A stretch of DNA of 64,000 nt. Source: Bin87 sp965261925. GTDB lineage: Bacteria; Chloroflexota; Dehalococcoidia; Lucifugimonadales; UBA3495. Under the pieces are notes generated by a model. That model had not been told where the DNA came from and ran no database searches. It worked only from the letters and a program-made list of their open reading frames with translations. Where the stretch lies: the NCBI GenBank assembly GCA_965261925.1, contig OZ253486.1, forward strand, positions 1,922,001 through 1,986,000, read 5' to 3'. The first letter of the stretch is position 1. Every line of letters starts with the position of its first letter. The position numbers and the translations under genes are program-made. Below are positions 47,095-57,869 of this stretch, piece after piece.

Positions 47095-47178
47095 CGCGCG
47101 TGACGCGGTTGCCCGGGACCACCGGCGCTCTGGCGAGATAACCGCCTCTCAATCCCTACCGATGACGGTCCTGCCCAC

Positions 47179-49872
47179 ATGCGGCCGGGCAACGCGCCAA
47201 TCTGGCCGCTGCAAGCGAGCGTAAACCGGGTCATGGTTTCCCGAGCACTGAAGTTTGGGTGGGCGCGCGACAGCGTTTCGCATCTCAAGACCCTTTTGCC
47301 CGTTGTGCGGTTCGGCGCCGTTGAATGGGCTTTCCTGCTCGTCGCTCTGGTAGCGGCCGCCATGCGGCTGTGGGAGCTGGACGGGCGGACGATGCACTAT
47401 GACGAGGCCATCCACCTGCACTTCTCGTGGAAGTTGGCCCGAGGTATCGAATACGTTCATTCCCCCTGGATGCACGGGCCGTTTCAGATCGAGTTGGTTG
47501 CGGTCGTGCTCAAGTACCTTGGGGATACGGATTTCCTGGCGCGATTGCCCTATGCCCTTTTTGGGGTGACGTTGACCGTTTTGCCGTATTTCATGCGGCG
47601 GCTTATCGGCGACAAGGGGGCTGTCTGCGCGGCGATCATCCTGGCGTTCTCGCCGACGCTGCTGTACTTCAGCCGGTTCGGCCGCAATGACATCCTCATG
47701 GCGGTGTGGGCGTTGCTGTTGCTGATCATGCTGTGGCAATACGGGATTAGTAGCCGCAAACGCTACCTGTTTGGCGCGGCAATCGTGACCGCGCTGATGC
47801 TGGCGACCAAAGAGACGGCATACTTTGTCATCCTGTTCATGGGCGTGGCGGCGATGGCGCTGGGTTGGCGAGACATATTAGGGTTCGTCAAAACTCGGCG
47901 CGGACTGGCGGCCTTGAACGGCTCCGCAGGGTTCTTCATCCTCATGGCGACGTTGACGCTGCCCCAGGCTGCCGCTCTGATAGCGCTGGCGCAGTCGCCA
48001 TTGGGGTTGACGATCGCCTCTCGTGACACCGGATCAACCGGCGACACCGGCTCTCCGGTTTGGGAGACGCCGTTCGTCACGTTGCCGATATGGGCGGCGC
48101 CGGTTTGGTTGCACATCGTGGCCGCAGCCGCGCTGGTCGGCTTGGCGTTGGTCCTGGCGATCGGAGTATGGCGCATCAGGGGAGCGATCGATCTGGTTTC
48201 GGTAGGAGTGGCGGTGTTGGCGACTGTGGCCGCAGTGTGCGTAGTGGTGGTCGGACCATTTCACAACCTGCTGGGCATGCAGGATGCGATGGGCGTAGGA
48301 GCAGCCGGAGCCGTCGTGGACTTCGCCGCCGGCGCGGCGCTTTTGTTGCTGGGCATCGTCGCCCTGAGACTCAACCTGTCATCGTTGGTCGGATGGCGGG
48401 GAACTATGCTGCTGTTGGGGCCGGCGGCGCTGCTGACGTGGGCTTGGCTGATATTGCTGTGGGGTGGGACCGAATTCATCAGCCAACTGCTACCATCAGC
48501 AGTGTCCTCCGAGGACGTGGTGGCGGGACGCATCGCCGTGAACTACCTGGTTCCGGTGTTGGCGCTATTGGTACTGCTGGTCGCGGGCGGGACGGTCGGA
48601 ATCGCCTGGGGGGGAGGGCTCTGGCTCGGGTGTGCGGTGGTCTTCTATGCGATATGGACCACGCTCTACACCACCATGTTCACCAACTGGTCTGGAGTCT
48701 TCACCGGCTCGTGGCAGAGCCTGGGTTACTGGCTGATGCAGCAGGACGTCGCTCGTGGTAACCAGCCTTGGTACTACTATTTCGTTGGGTTGAGCGTGTA
48801 CGAATTGGCAGCGCTGATTTTCGGCGCGGTCGGCGTGGTATGGCTGATTCGGCGTCGGGCGACCTACGGTGGTATTGGCGTCGTGCTGGCGGTTTGGGTG
48901 ATCGCTACGCTGGCGTTGTACACAATTGCTGCGGAAAAGATGCCGTGGCTTTTGGTGAACATAACGGCTCCTTTGGCTCTGGTGGGAGGGATGTTCCTGG
49001 GTCAGGTGATGGATGGGATCAACTGGGGGCGTCTGACGCGCAGAGCAGTGGCCACGGTGCTCCTTGGCCCGATCTGGTTGGCATTGGCGGTGTGGATTGC
49101 CTGGTTGGCGACGACAGGATACGTCAACAGTTTTTCCATCTGGCTGGCCGTGTTGATCCTGCTGCCCCTGGCGGTTGCGATTGCCTATCTGATCCGCGGC
49201 CATAGCCAGGCCGGAAGGGCAGCGGTGTTGGGGATCGCCGCGCTGCTCCTGCTTTTCGGGGTGGCCGGAGCCGGGAGGGCGGCGTACACCTACGACGATT
49301 CGAACGTTGAGATACTCGCCTATGCGCAGGGGTCGGCGGACTTGGAGCAAACCTACACGCAGTTGCAAGAGACCGCCCTGGGCGAAGGCGCGGGCGATTC
49401 GTCGGTGAAGGTGGATTACGACATGTGGTATCCCTTCCAGTGGTACGTCCGCCACGAATCGGAAGCGGGCAGTTTGCGGTTTGACCGTTTCTGCTCGGCT
49501 ACCAATAACGGCGATAACGATAGCGACGACGAAAAAGACGACGAGACAAGAGACTGCCGCGCGGTGGGCGAGGACGCGGGTCCGCTTGTATACCTGGCTG
49601 AACACGGCCACGCGGTGGAGGAGGAGGATGCGCCGGGCTATCTGAAGGAAGGGCCCATGCGGAACCTGCTATGGTATCCTGAAACATACCGACGTCCGGG
49701 AGAAGCGCGTACCGACACCGGATTTTGGAAGCAACTGGAAGCCGACGCCGCGTTTTTCCGAGGCGCGGCCGCCAATCCGGACAAACTCCGGGCAGCGCTC
49801 GAATACGTCTTGGCCCGACGCCAGGAAAGCGACTGGTATTCCGCTAGCTATTATCAATATGCAAGGGAATAG
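47179..49872 (+). CDS. Membrane glycosyltransferase-like protein (Agl23/TIGR03663 type)
   Basis: An 897-residue integral membrane protein with about 15-18 hydrophobic segments. RTMHYDEAIHLHFSWKLARG near residue 70 is the acidic first-loop motif of GT-C enzymes, and SPTLLYFSRFGRNDILMA is typical of the TIGR03663 group, called flippase activity-associated protein Agl23. A polar region near residues 700-830, with acidic DNDSDDEKDDETRDC, is probably extracytoplasmic. Start could also be 47233. It heads a tight four-gene set with a HEPN-like protein, a flippase-like protein and an FAD oxidoreductase, likely for lipid-linked glycan assembly. Confidence 0.75.
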   Translation: MRPGNAPIWPLQASVNRVMVSRALKFGWARDSVSHLKTLLPVVRFGAVEWAFLLVALVAAAMRLWELDGRTMHYDEAIHLHFSWKLARGIEYVHSPWMHGPFQIELVAVVLKYLGDTDFLARLPYALFGVTLTVLPYFMRRLIGDKGAVCAAIILAFSPTLLYFSRFGRNDILMAVWALLLLIMLWQYGISSRKRYLFGAAIVTALMLATKETAYFVILFMGVAAMALGWRDILGFVKTRRGLAALNGSAGFFILMATLTLPQAAALIALAQSPLGLTIASRDTGSTGDTGSPVWETPFVTLPIWAAPVWLHIVAAAALVGLALVLAIGVWRIRGAIDLVSVGVAVLATVAAVCVVVVGPFHNLLGMQDAMGVGAAGAVVDFAAGAALLLLGIVALRLNLSSLVGWRGTMLLLGPAALLTWAWLILLWGGTEFISQLLPSAVSSEDVVAGRIAVNYLVPVLALLVLLVAGGTVGIAWGGGLWLGCAVVFYAIWTTLYTTMFTNWSGVFTGSWQSLGYWLMQQDVARGNQPWYYYFVGLSVYELAALIFGAVGVVWLIRRRATYGGIGVVLAVWVIATLALYTIAAEKMPWLLVNITAPLALVGGMFLGQVMDGINWGRLTRRAVATVLLGPIWLALAVWIAWLATTGYVNSFSIWLAVLILLPLAVAIAYLIRGHSQAGRAAVLGIAALLLLFGVAGAGRAAYTYDDSNVEILAYAQGSADLEQTYTQLQETALGEGAGDSSVKVDYDMWYPFQWYVRHESEAGSLRFDRFCSATNNGDNDSDDEKDDETRDCRAVGEDAGPLVYLAEHGHAVEEEDAPGYLKEGPMRNLLWYPETYRRPGEARTDTGFWKQLEADAAFFRGAAANPDKLRAALEYVLARRQESDWYSASYYQYARE

Positions 49873-49896
49873 GACCCTGACCACCGAGGCTGATGA

Positions 49897-50409
49897 ATGA
49901 CCACGGCGCCAGCATTGCCAGAGCCGGGAGCAGCCTCGGTTGAAGATCGGGTGCAGATCAGTCTCCGGCTGATCCAGCATGCACGCGAGGAGCTTGACCG
50001 TGAGGACCGCCTCCAGGCCACGGAAAAGGTCTGGGGCGCGCTGGCGCAGATGCTCAAGGCGCACGGGCAGCTGCGCGGCTGGATGAACTTGGGGAGCCAC
50101 CGGACGGTAGGCCGTATCGCCCAACACCTGGGCGTGGAATATCCCGAGATTCCGGTCCTGAACGCATATATCGCCGCGGACAACGGCCACCGGAATTTCT
50201 ACGACAATGAGATGAGCCGGCCGGAAATCGAGGGCATCATCACGGTGGTTTCCAGCGTGTTGCCGGAGTTGGAACGGGCGCTGGCAGAGCCGCCCCGTCC
50301 CTTCTCGATCAACGACGTGGATCAACGCTGGCGGGTGAGAATGCTCACCGGCAGGCAGGACCTGCAGGTTGGCGACACCTCGCAAACCGGCTTCTCCAAT
50401 ACACACTAG
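49897..50409 (+). CDS. HEPN-like/PaREP1-like helical protein of unknown function
   Basis: A 170-residue soluble protein. ISLRLIQHAREELDREDRLQATEKVWGALAQ is a helical pattern like HEPN or PaREP1-type nucleotide-binding helices; LGSHRTVGRIAQHLG lies in the middle. No RX4-6H nuclease motif is clear. It stands 24 bp after the Agl23-like gene and 11 bp before the flippase-like gene, so is co-expressed with envelope genes. Function unknown. Confidence 0.55.
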   Translation: MTTAPALPEPGAASVEDRVQISLRLIQHAREELDREDRLQATEKVWGALAQMLKAHGQLRGWMNLGSHRTVGRIAQHLGVEYPEIPVLNAYIAADNGHRNFYDNEMSRPEIEGIITVVSSVLPELERALAEPPRPFSINDVDQRWRVRMLTGRQDLQVGDTSQTGFSNTH

Positions 50410-50420
50410 CGTTCTCAGCA

Positions 50421-51572
50421 GTGGGTTATTTTTTCGGCAATTGGCGGTTTTGGGCCGGTGTACTGGTCAGCGTGGTGGCGCTGGGGTTGCTGGTATTGCT
50501 GGTGGACCGGAGGGAGCTGGCCGAAGCGCTGTTGACGGCGAACTACTGGTATCTGGCGCCTGCCATTGCGCTGTATTTCCTGGGTCAGTGGTTTCGGGCG
50601 CTCCGCTGGCAATATCTGCTGGCGCCCATTACCCGGGTCTCGGCCGGCCGGCTGTATCCGGTGATCATCATCGGATACATGGCGAACAACGTGCTGCCGG
50701 CGCGTTTGGGCGAATTGGTGCGGGCAGTGTACCTGTCGCAGCGAGAGAAAGAGGTCAGCGTGCCGGCGTCGATTGCGACGCTGAGCGTGGAAAGGCTCTA
50801 CGACGGGCTGACGCTGCTGGCCATGGGGGCGGTGGCTGCGCCCATCCTGCTGGCTGCGGGTTTGTTCAGTGAGGCCAGCCTGGCTTATCAGTCCACCGCC
50901 GTCATACTGATGGTGGGAGTGATCGGCAGCTTCGTGGTGGCGCTGTTGGCATTGACGGCATTGGCGACGAGCCGCCGGGCGGTGGACTGGCTGATCGCGG
51001 CTACCGCGATCCTGCCGGCCAGGTTCCGTTCAATGGCCGTGGAAGTGGCGCACGGGTTTGTGGAAGGGCTGGCGACGCTTAACTCACCGCGCAAGCATGC
51101 CATCCTGTTCCTGGGTTCACTTCCGGTATGGCTGGCGGAGGCGGGTGTTTACCTGATAGTGGCGTACTCGTTCAACCTGGATGCTTGGTTCGGCTCTTTC
51201 TGGTTGCTTGCGGCGGCGATACTGCTGGTGACTGTGACTTCCAATCTGGTCACGGCGGTGCCGGCGTCTATCGGAGGGATCGGGCCGTTCGAAGTGGTGG
51301 CGCAGCAGACGCTGGTAGCGTTGGGTATCGGCGCGGCGGCAGCGGCGGCCTACACCGTGGCGGTGCACCTGATCGCGCTGTGGCTGCCGGTCAACATCGC
51401 GGGACTGGCGCTGCTGTTCTGGCACAACCTCTCGCTGCGCCGTCTCACCGCGTTGCCGGAGACCGGGACCGAAAGCACGTCGGATGCCGGCGCGGCATCG
51501 ATTGCCGGGCAGCCCCGTGCCGGGCAGCCCCGTGCCGGGCAGCCTCGACGGGGCGCGGCGCAGGACGATTAG
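50421..51572 (+). CDS. Lysylphosphatidylglycerol synthase TM region/flippase-like protein
   Basis: A 383-residue membrane protein with about 8 segments. GQWFRALRWQYLL, MANNVLPARLGELVRAVYLSQ and SVERLYDGLTLL are the conserved core of the MprF-like TM (UPF0104) family; PASIGGIGPFE near residue 280 also fits. These proteins move or modify lipids, often in polysaccharide pathways. Start is GTG at 50421. The hydrophilic tail holds three copies of AGQPR. It ends 3 bp before the FAD oxidoreductase. Confidence 0.8.
   Translation: MGYFFGNWRFWAGVLVSVVALGLLVLLVDRRELAEALLTANYWYLAPAIALYFLGQWFRALRWQYLLAPITRVSAGRLYPVIIIGYMANNVLPARLGELVRAVYLSQREKEVSVPASIATLSVERLYDGLTLLAMGAVAAPILLAAGLFSEASLAYQSTAVILMVGVIGSFVVALLALTALATSRRAVDWLIAATAILPARFRSMAVEVAHGFVEGLATLNSPRKHAILFLGSLPVWLAEAGVYLIVAYSFNLDAWFGSFWLLAAAILLVTVTSNLVTAVPASIGGIGPFEVVAQQTLVALGIGAAAAAAYTVAVHLIALWLPVNIAGLALLFWHNLSLRRLTALPETGTESTSDAGAASIAGQPRAGQPRAGQPRRGAAQDD
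51504..51548 (+). repeat. 3 x 15-bp tandem repeat in the flippase-like gene
   Basis: GCCGGGCAGCCCCGT at 51504-51518 and 51519-51533, then a near copy at 51534-51548. Encodes AGQPR repeats in the cytoplasmic tail. Confidence 0.8.
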
Positions 51573-51575
51573 AGC

Positions 51576-52901
51576 ATGCGGGTAGGCATCATCGGCGGTG
51601 GCGCGGCTGGCCTTGCGGCCGCGTTGGAGTTGACGTCCCGAGGTCACTTTGCTGAGGTCTTCGAGGCGGCGCCCTTCCTCGGTGGGCAGGCGTCAACCTT
51701 CGAGGTCGGGGGAGGCCAGTTGGAACGCGGATACCACCACCTGTTCGTCAGCGACACGGACATGGTGGACCTGATCAACGAGTTGGGCCTGGGCGATTCG
51801 CTGCAATGGCTGGAGTCGAAAGTGGGACTGTTCCACGGCGGCCGCATATGGAATTTTGCCACGCCGATGGACCTGATGAGGTTCTCACCATTGCCGTTCA
51901 CTCAGCGGATCAGGCTGGGACTCTGGACGTTCCTGCTGCAGAAAACTCGCGACTGGCGCAAGTTCGAAGGAGTTACGGCCGCGGAATGGACGCGCAACCA
52001 CATGGGGGACGACGCGTACCGGGTCATCTGGGAGCCAATGCTGCGGGGCAAATTCGGCGACTACTACGACCAGGTGAGCATGACGTGGCTGTGGGGAAAG
52101 ATCTACCTGCGCGTGGCATCACGCAAACGAATGCAGAAGGAGCGGCTGGGCTACCCCATGTGCAGCTTCGGCAGGGTGTTTGACGCCTGCGGGGAGCGGA
52201 TCGTAGAGCAGGGCGGGCGGGTGCACATTGGCGCGGGGGTGCAACGGATCAACGTCGTGGACGGTAAGGCTTCGGGTTTCGTCGCGTCGGCACAGGGGGG
52301 TTCGGAACGAGACTACGAATACGACGCGGTCATCGCTACAACGCCTTCGTACATTTTCACGCGCCTTGCGCCTGATCTGCCGGATGATTATCGGTCAGTG
52401 CTCGAGTCGGCGAGGTACCTGTCTGCCGTGCTCATGATCCTGGTACTGGATCGCCCCCTGACCGCCAAGTATTGGCTCAATGTGGCCGACCGGTCATTGC
52501 CCTTCGTGGGAGTAATCGAACACACCAATATGATCGACCGGGACCTGTACGGCGGCAACCATATCGTGTACCTCACCAACTACCCGGACCGCAACAGCGA
52601 GCTATATCGTAAAGAGCCCGCAGCACTGTTGGAGGAATATGTTCCTCACCTGCGGAAACTGAACCCGGACTTTTCACGAGACTGGATACGGGAATACCAC
52701 CACCACCGGGTGGATGGGGCTCAACCCATAAACGGTGTGCACTACAGTGAGCGCAACATTCCCGACCACCGGACGCCCTTCGAGTCGCTGTACCTGGCGA
52801 ACACCACGCAGATCTATCCGGAGGACCGGGGAACGAACTACTCGGTCCGGATGGGTCGACGGGTGGCGCGCATGGTTTTGGAGGACATGGGCGTGGATTA
52901 G
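51576..52901 (+). CDS. FAD-dependent amine oxidase/desaturase-like oxidoreductase
   Basis: A 441-residue flavoprotein of the protoporphyrinogen-oxidase/phytoene-desaturase type. The FAD fold is VGIIGGGAAGLAAALELTSRG, with VFEAAPFLGGQA following; GERIVEQGGRVHIGAGV in the middle is the second dinucleotide-contact region, and YLANTTQIYPEDRGTNYSV near the end is the C-terminal FAD segment. Such proteins often act on isoprenoids or lipids, and its place next to a flippase-like protein and GT-C enzyme suggests a lipid carrier substrate. Confidence 0.78.
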   Translation: MRVGIIGGGAAGLAAALELTSRGHFAEVFEAAPFLGGQASTFEVGGGQLERGYHHLFVSDTDMVDLINELGLGDSLQWLESKVGLFHGGRIWNFATPMDLMRFSPLPFTQRIRLGLWTFLLQKTRDWRKFEGVTAAEWTRNHMGDDAYRVIWEPMLRGKFGDYYDQVSMTWLWGKIYLRVASRKRMQKERLGYPMCSFGRVFDACGERIVEQGGRVHIGAGVQRINVVDGKASGFVASAQGGSERDYEYDAVIATTPSYIFTRLAPDLPDDYRSVLESARYLSAVLMILVLDRPLTAKYWLNVADRSLPFVGVIEHTNMIDRDLYGGNHIVYLTNYPDRNSELYRKEPAALLEEYVPHLRKLNPDFSRDWIREYHHHRVDGAQPINGVHYSERNIPDHRTPFESLYLANTTQIYPEDRGTNYSVRMGRRVARMVLEDMGVD

Positions 52902-52926
52902 ACGCAATACTGCGCACGCAAAAGCG

Positions 52927-52944
52927 CATCATGTGATGTACAAT
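52927..52944 (+). promoter_or_regulatory. VapBC promoter/operator candidate
   Basis: CATCATGTGATG (52927-52938, 5-bp arms CATCA/TGATG) directly abuts a -10-like TACAAT (52939-52944), 35 bp before vapB. VapBC complexes often bind such palindromes to repress their own operon. No -35 is clear. Confidence 0.45.
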
Positions 52945-52978
52945 ATGACGCCTAACCGTGAGATTAGTGAGGCCTGGA

Positions 52979-53176
52979 ATGCGGACGACAATAAATATCG
53001 ACGATGAATTGCTTGCGGAAGCGGAGCGTCTTACAGGCATAGACAGACGAGCAACCCTGGTGAGGGAAGGCCTGCGCGCCCTTATCGAGCGCGAAAGCGC
53101 CCGTCGGTTAGTTCAACTCGGTGGCAGCGAACCACAACTGGAAGACATTCCCAGGCGCCGGGGTATCTCAAAATGA
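52979..53176 (+). CDS. vapB: Antitoxin, VapB type
   Basis: A 65-residue protein. MRTTINIDDELLAEAERLTGI is the ribbon-helix-helix DNA-binding start common to VapB antitoxins, followed by RRATLVREGLRALIERESARR. The C-terminal tail, with EPQLEDIPRRR, would wrap the VapC active site. It overlaps vapC by 4 bp (ATGA). Start 52979 has a GAGG site upstream; a longer start at 52958 is less likely. Confidence 0.88.
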   Translation: MRTTINIDDELLAEAERLTGIDRRATLVREGLRALIERESARRLVQLGGSEPQLEDIPRRRGISK

Positions 53177-53532
53177 CCCTGGTGGACACGTCGGTATGGG
53201 TAAACCATTTTCGGCATAACGAACCCGACCTGGCGGCATTGCTCGAAGAGGCACAAGTCATCATGCATCCGATGGTGATGGGCGAATTGGCTTGTGGCAA
53301 CCTCGGGAACCGGGACATCGTGCTGGAGACGTTGAGAGGTTTGCCGAGAATTGCAGAAGCGAGTCATGAGGAGGTCCTGTTTTTCATTGAGAGAAACCGG
53401 CTAATGGGTCGGGGAATAGGATACGTAGACGTTCACCTGCTGGCAGCGGTATCAATGAGCGGGTCGGTCCGATTATGGACCGAAGATCGGCGACTTCGAG
53501 ATACGGGTGCTGAGTTGGGGTTGGTTTACTGA
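53173..53532 (+). CDS. vapC: PIN-domain toxin, VapC type
   Basis: A 119-residue PIN ribonuclease. The acidic active-site residues are present: Asp in LVDTSVWVNHF, Glu in MGELACGN, Asp in IGYVDVHLLAA and Asp in LWTEDRRLRD. Full length for the family. These enzymes cut tRNA or rRNA unless bound by VapB. The pair is co-translated. Its place between the envelope genes and gyrA suggests late insertion, but no mobile element flanks it. Confidence 0.9.
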   Translation: MTLVDTSVWVNHFRHNEPDLAALLEEAQVIMHPMVMGELACGNLGNRDIVLETLRGLPRIAEASHEEVLFFIERNRLMGRGIGYVDVHLLAAVSMSGSVRLWTEDRRLRDTGAELGLVY

Positions 53533-53594
53533 GGCGTGGTCTCAGTTTGACACGGCATTGGCACGAAATACGTTCAATGTGCTGACGTTTCAAC

Positions 53595-53623
53595 ATGCAA
53601 TTTAGGTCTATTCTTAGTATAAT
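53595..53623 (+). promoter_or_regulatory. Promoter of the GATase-like/gyrA operon
   Basis: Perfect TATAAT at 53618-53623 in an AT-rich stretch; ATGCAA at 53595-53600 with a 17-bp spacer may be a weak -35. The first start codon is at 53668. Confidence 0.5.
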
Positions 53624-53667
53624 AATTAGAGATAATTCGACGCGAATATGATTGCAGGCCATACACG

Positions 53668-54305
53668 TTGCCAACCATCGCCTTCCTGGCCGACGACCGC
53701 AACGGCCATAGTCCAGAACCGTCTATTCGAGCAGTTGAACAGGCCGGCGGCAAGGTTCGACTAATTGCATCGGTTGCTTCCGATGAGGAAGCTCTCAGCG
53801 GTTCCGGTGGGTTGCTGTTGCCCGATAGTAGATTGAACGGCGGCTCGTCTGTGCTCCACGCGGCGTTAGAGGCGGACATGCCCGTGTTGGCTACGGGCGG
53901 CGGGATGCACGCGCTGAACCGGCACTTTGGCGGCGGCGCTCCCTCGGCAATTGTGGCGCATTACCCGGATGAAATTTCGGATCCGCTACGGCATCAGATC
54001 TACCTTTCACCGGGTTCCAAGGTGGCCGCGATCATCGGCAGCGCCGGCATGTTCCGGGTGAACAGCCGGCATCACGAGGGTATACGGGAACCGCAACGGG
54101 CCGAGCGGCTGATGACCATCGCTTATCAGTTGGACGACGGCGTTATAGAGGGCCTCGAGAGCAAGGAGCACAGCTGGGTGATCGGCGTGCAATTCCTGCC
54201 TGAGAGAGCGGACGAAATGCCCGCCAGCTTCAACAACCTGTTCCTCGGGTTGGTGGAGCGGGCCCAGGATTTTATTGACAACAACGGCATGAGGAGAACG
54301 TCACG

Positions 54306-54309
<4 letters not shown>
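53668..54309 (+). CDS. Class I glutamine amidotransferase-fold protein lacking catalytic residues
   Basis: A 213-residue protein of the peptidase C26/PuuD-like class I amidotransferase group. The order of motifs is kept: LLPDSR, PVLATGGGMHALNRHFGG, NSRHHEGIREP, GVIEGLES and WVIGVQFLPE. But the nucleophile Cys of the usual GICRG elbow is Gly in ATGGGMH, and the triad His of VQWHPE is Leu in VQFLPE; only Glu remains. It should thus not hydrolyse glutamine or gamma-glutamyl bonds. Start is TTG at 53668. It overlaps gyrA by 4 bp, so both are translated together; a binding or regulatory role is possible. Confidence 0.75.
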
Positions 54310-57041
<2,732 letters not shown>

Positions 57042-57053
57042 GGAATTTCTGAG

Positions 57054-57743
57054 ATGCAACTGGTGATGGTTCATGGCTCCGGCCAGAACGAACTGACCTA
57101 CCACTACCAGACGGCGCGGTTCGAAAACGCGGATGCCGTCAACCTGCCCGGCCACCCGGACGGGGAACCACGGGACAGCATCCGCGGGTACGTAGATTGG
57201 GTGCGGGACTACGCGCAGGGGAAAGGGTATCCGCCCTTCGTTCTGTTCGGGCACTCCATGGGCGGAGCGATTGCGCTGGACTATGCGCTGCGCTTCCCTG
57301 AGGACCTGGCCGGGTTGGTGCTGATCGGAACCGGCGGGCGGCTGCGCGTGCATCCCGACTACCTGAACCGCTGCCTGGATGAGGCCCAATGGCGCGCGGA
57401 GGCGCCGGCGTATTACGAGGCCATCAACGCACAACTTGCGCCTCAACTGGCATCCCGCGCTCTGCAATCCGGCCCGATGGTCGAGCACAACGACCTGGCG
57501 GCCTGCGACAGGTTCGACGTAATGGAGCGTCTCAAGGAGATCGGGTTGCCGTCGCTGGTGATCGTTGGCGCTGATGACATAATGACCCCGGTGCGTTATG
57601 CGGAATACTTGGGCCGCGAGTTGCAGGACGCCGAGGTGGTAGTGGTGTCCGACTCGGGGCACTTCGTCACCCTGGAACAACCGGAAGCGGTTAACGACGC
57701 CATCGCGCGTTTTCTGAAGCGGCTGGATGACAGCAACGGTTAG
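57054..57743 (+). CDS. Alpha/beta hydrolase
   Basis: A 229-residue hydrolase with VMVHGSGQN near the N-terminus, GxSxG in LFGHSMGGAIALDYA, Asp in VGADDIMTP and His in SDSGHFVTLEQP. Similar in layout to MhpC/MenH-like enzymes. The ATG at 57054 follows AGGAA. It starts 12 bp after gyrA and ends at a terminator, so is part of the gyrA transcript. Substrate unknown. Confidence 0.83.
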   Translation: MQLVMVHGSGQNELTYHYQTARFENADAVNLPGHPDGEPRDSIRGYVDWVRDYAQGKGYPPFVLFGHSMGGAIALDYALRFPEDLAGLVLIGTGGRLRVHPDYLNRCLDEAQWRAEAPAYYEAINAQLAPQLASRALQSGPMVEHNDLAACDRFDVMERLKEIGLPSLVIVGADDIMTPVRYAEYLGRELQDAEVVVVSDSGHFVTLEQPEAVNDAIARFLKRLDDSNG

Positions 57744-57770
57744 CCGAAGTTATCAAGCTCCCAGGTTCAC

Positions 57771-57795
57771 AGCCCGGCCGCCAGCCGGGCTTTTG
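57771..57795 (+). terminator. Terminator of the gyrA operon
   Basis: AGCCCGGC, loop CGCCA, GCCGGGCT (57771-57791), then TTTG. It lies 28 bp after the hydrolase stop. Confidence 0.75.
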
Positions 57796-57869
57796 TATGC
57801 CCGGGGTTTGGTTGGCCGGCGTTGCTGGTATTATGTGGCCAACCACGCGCGAATCCGGTTGTTCGAACC

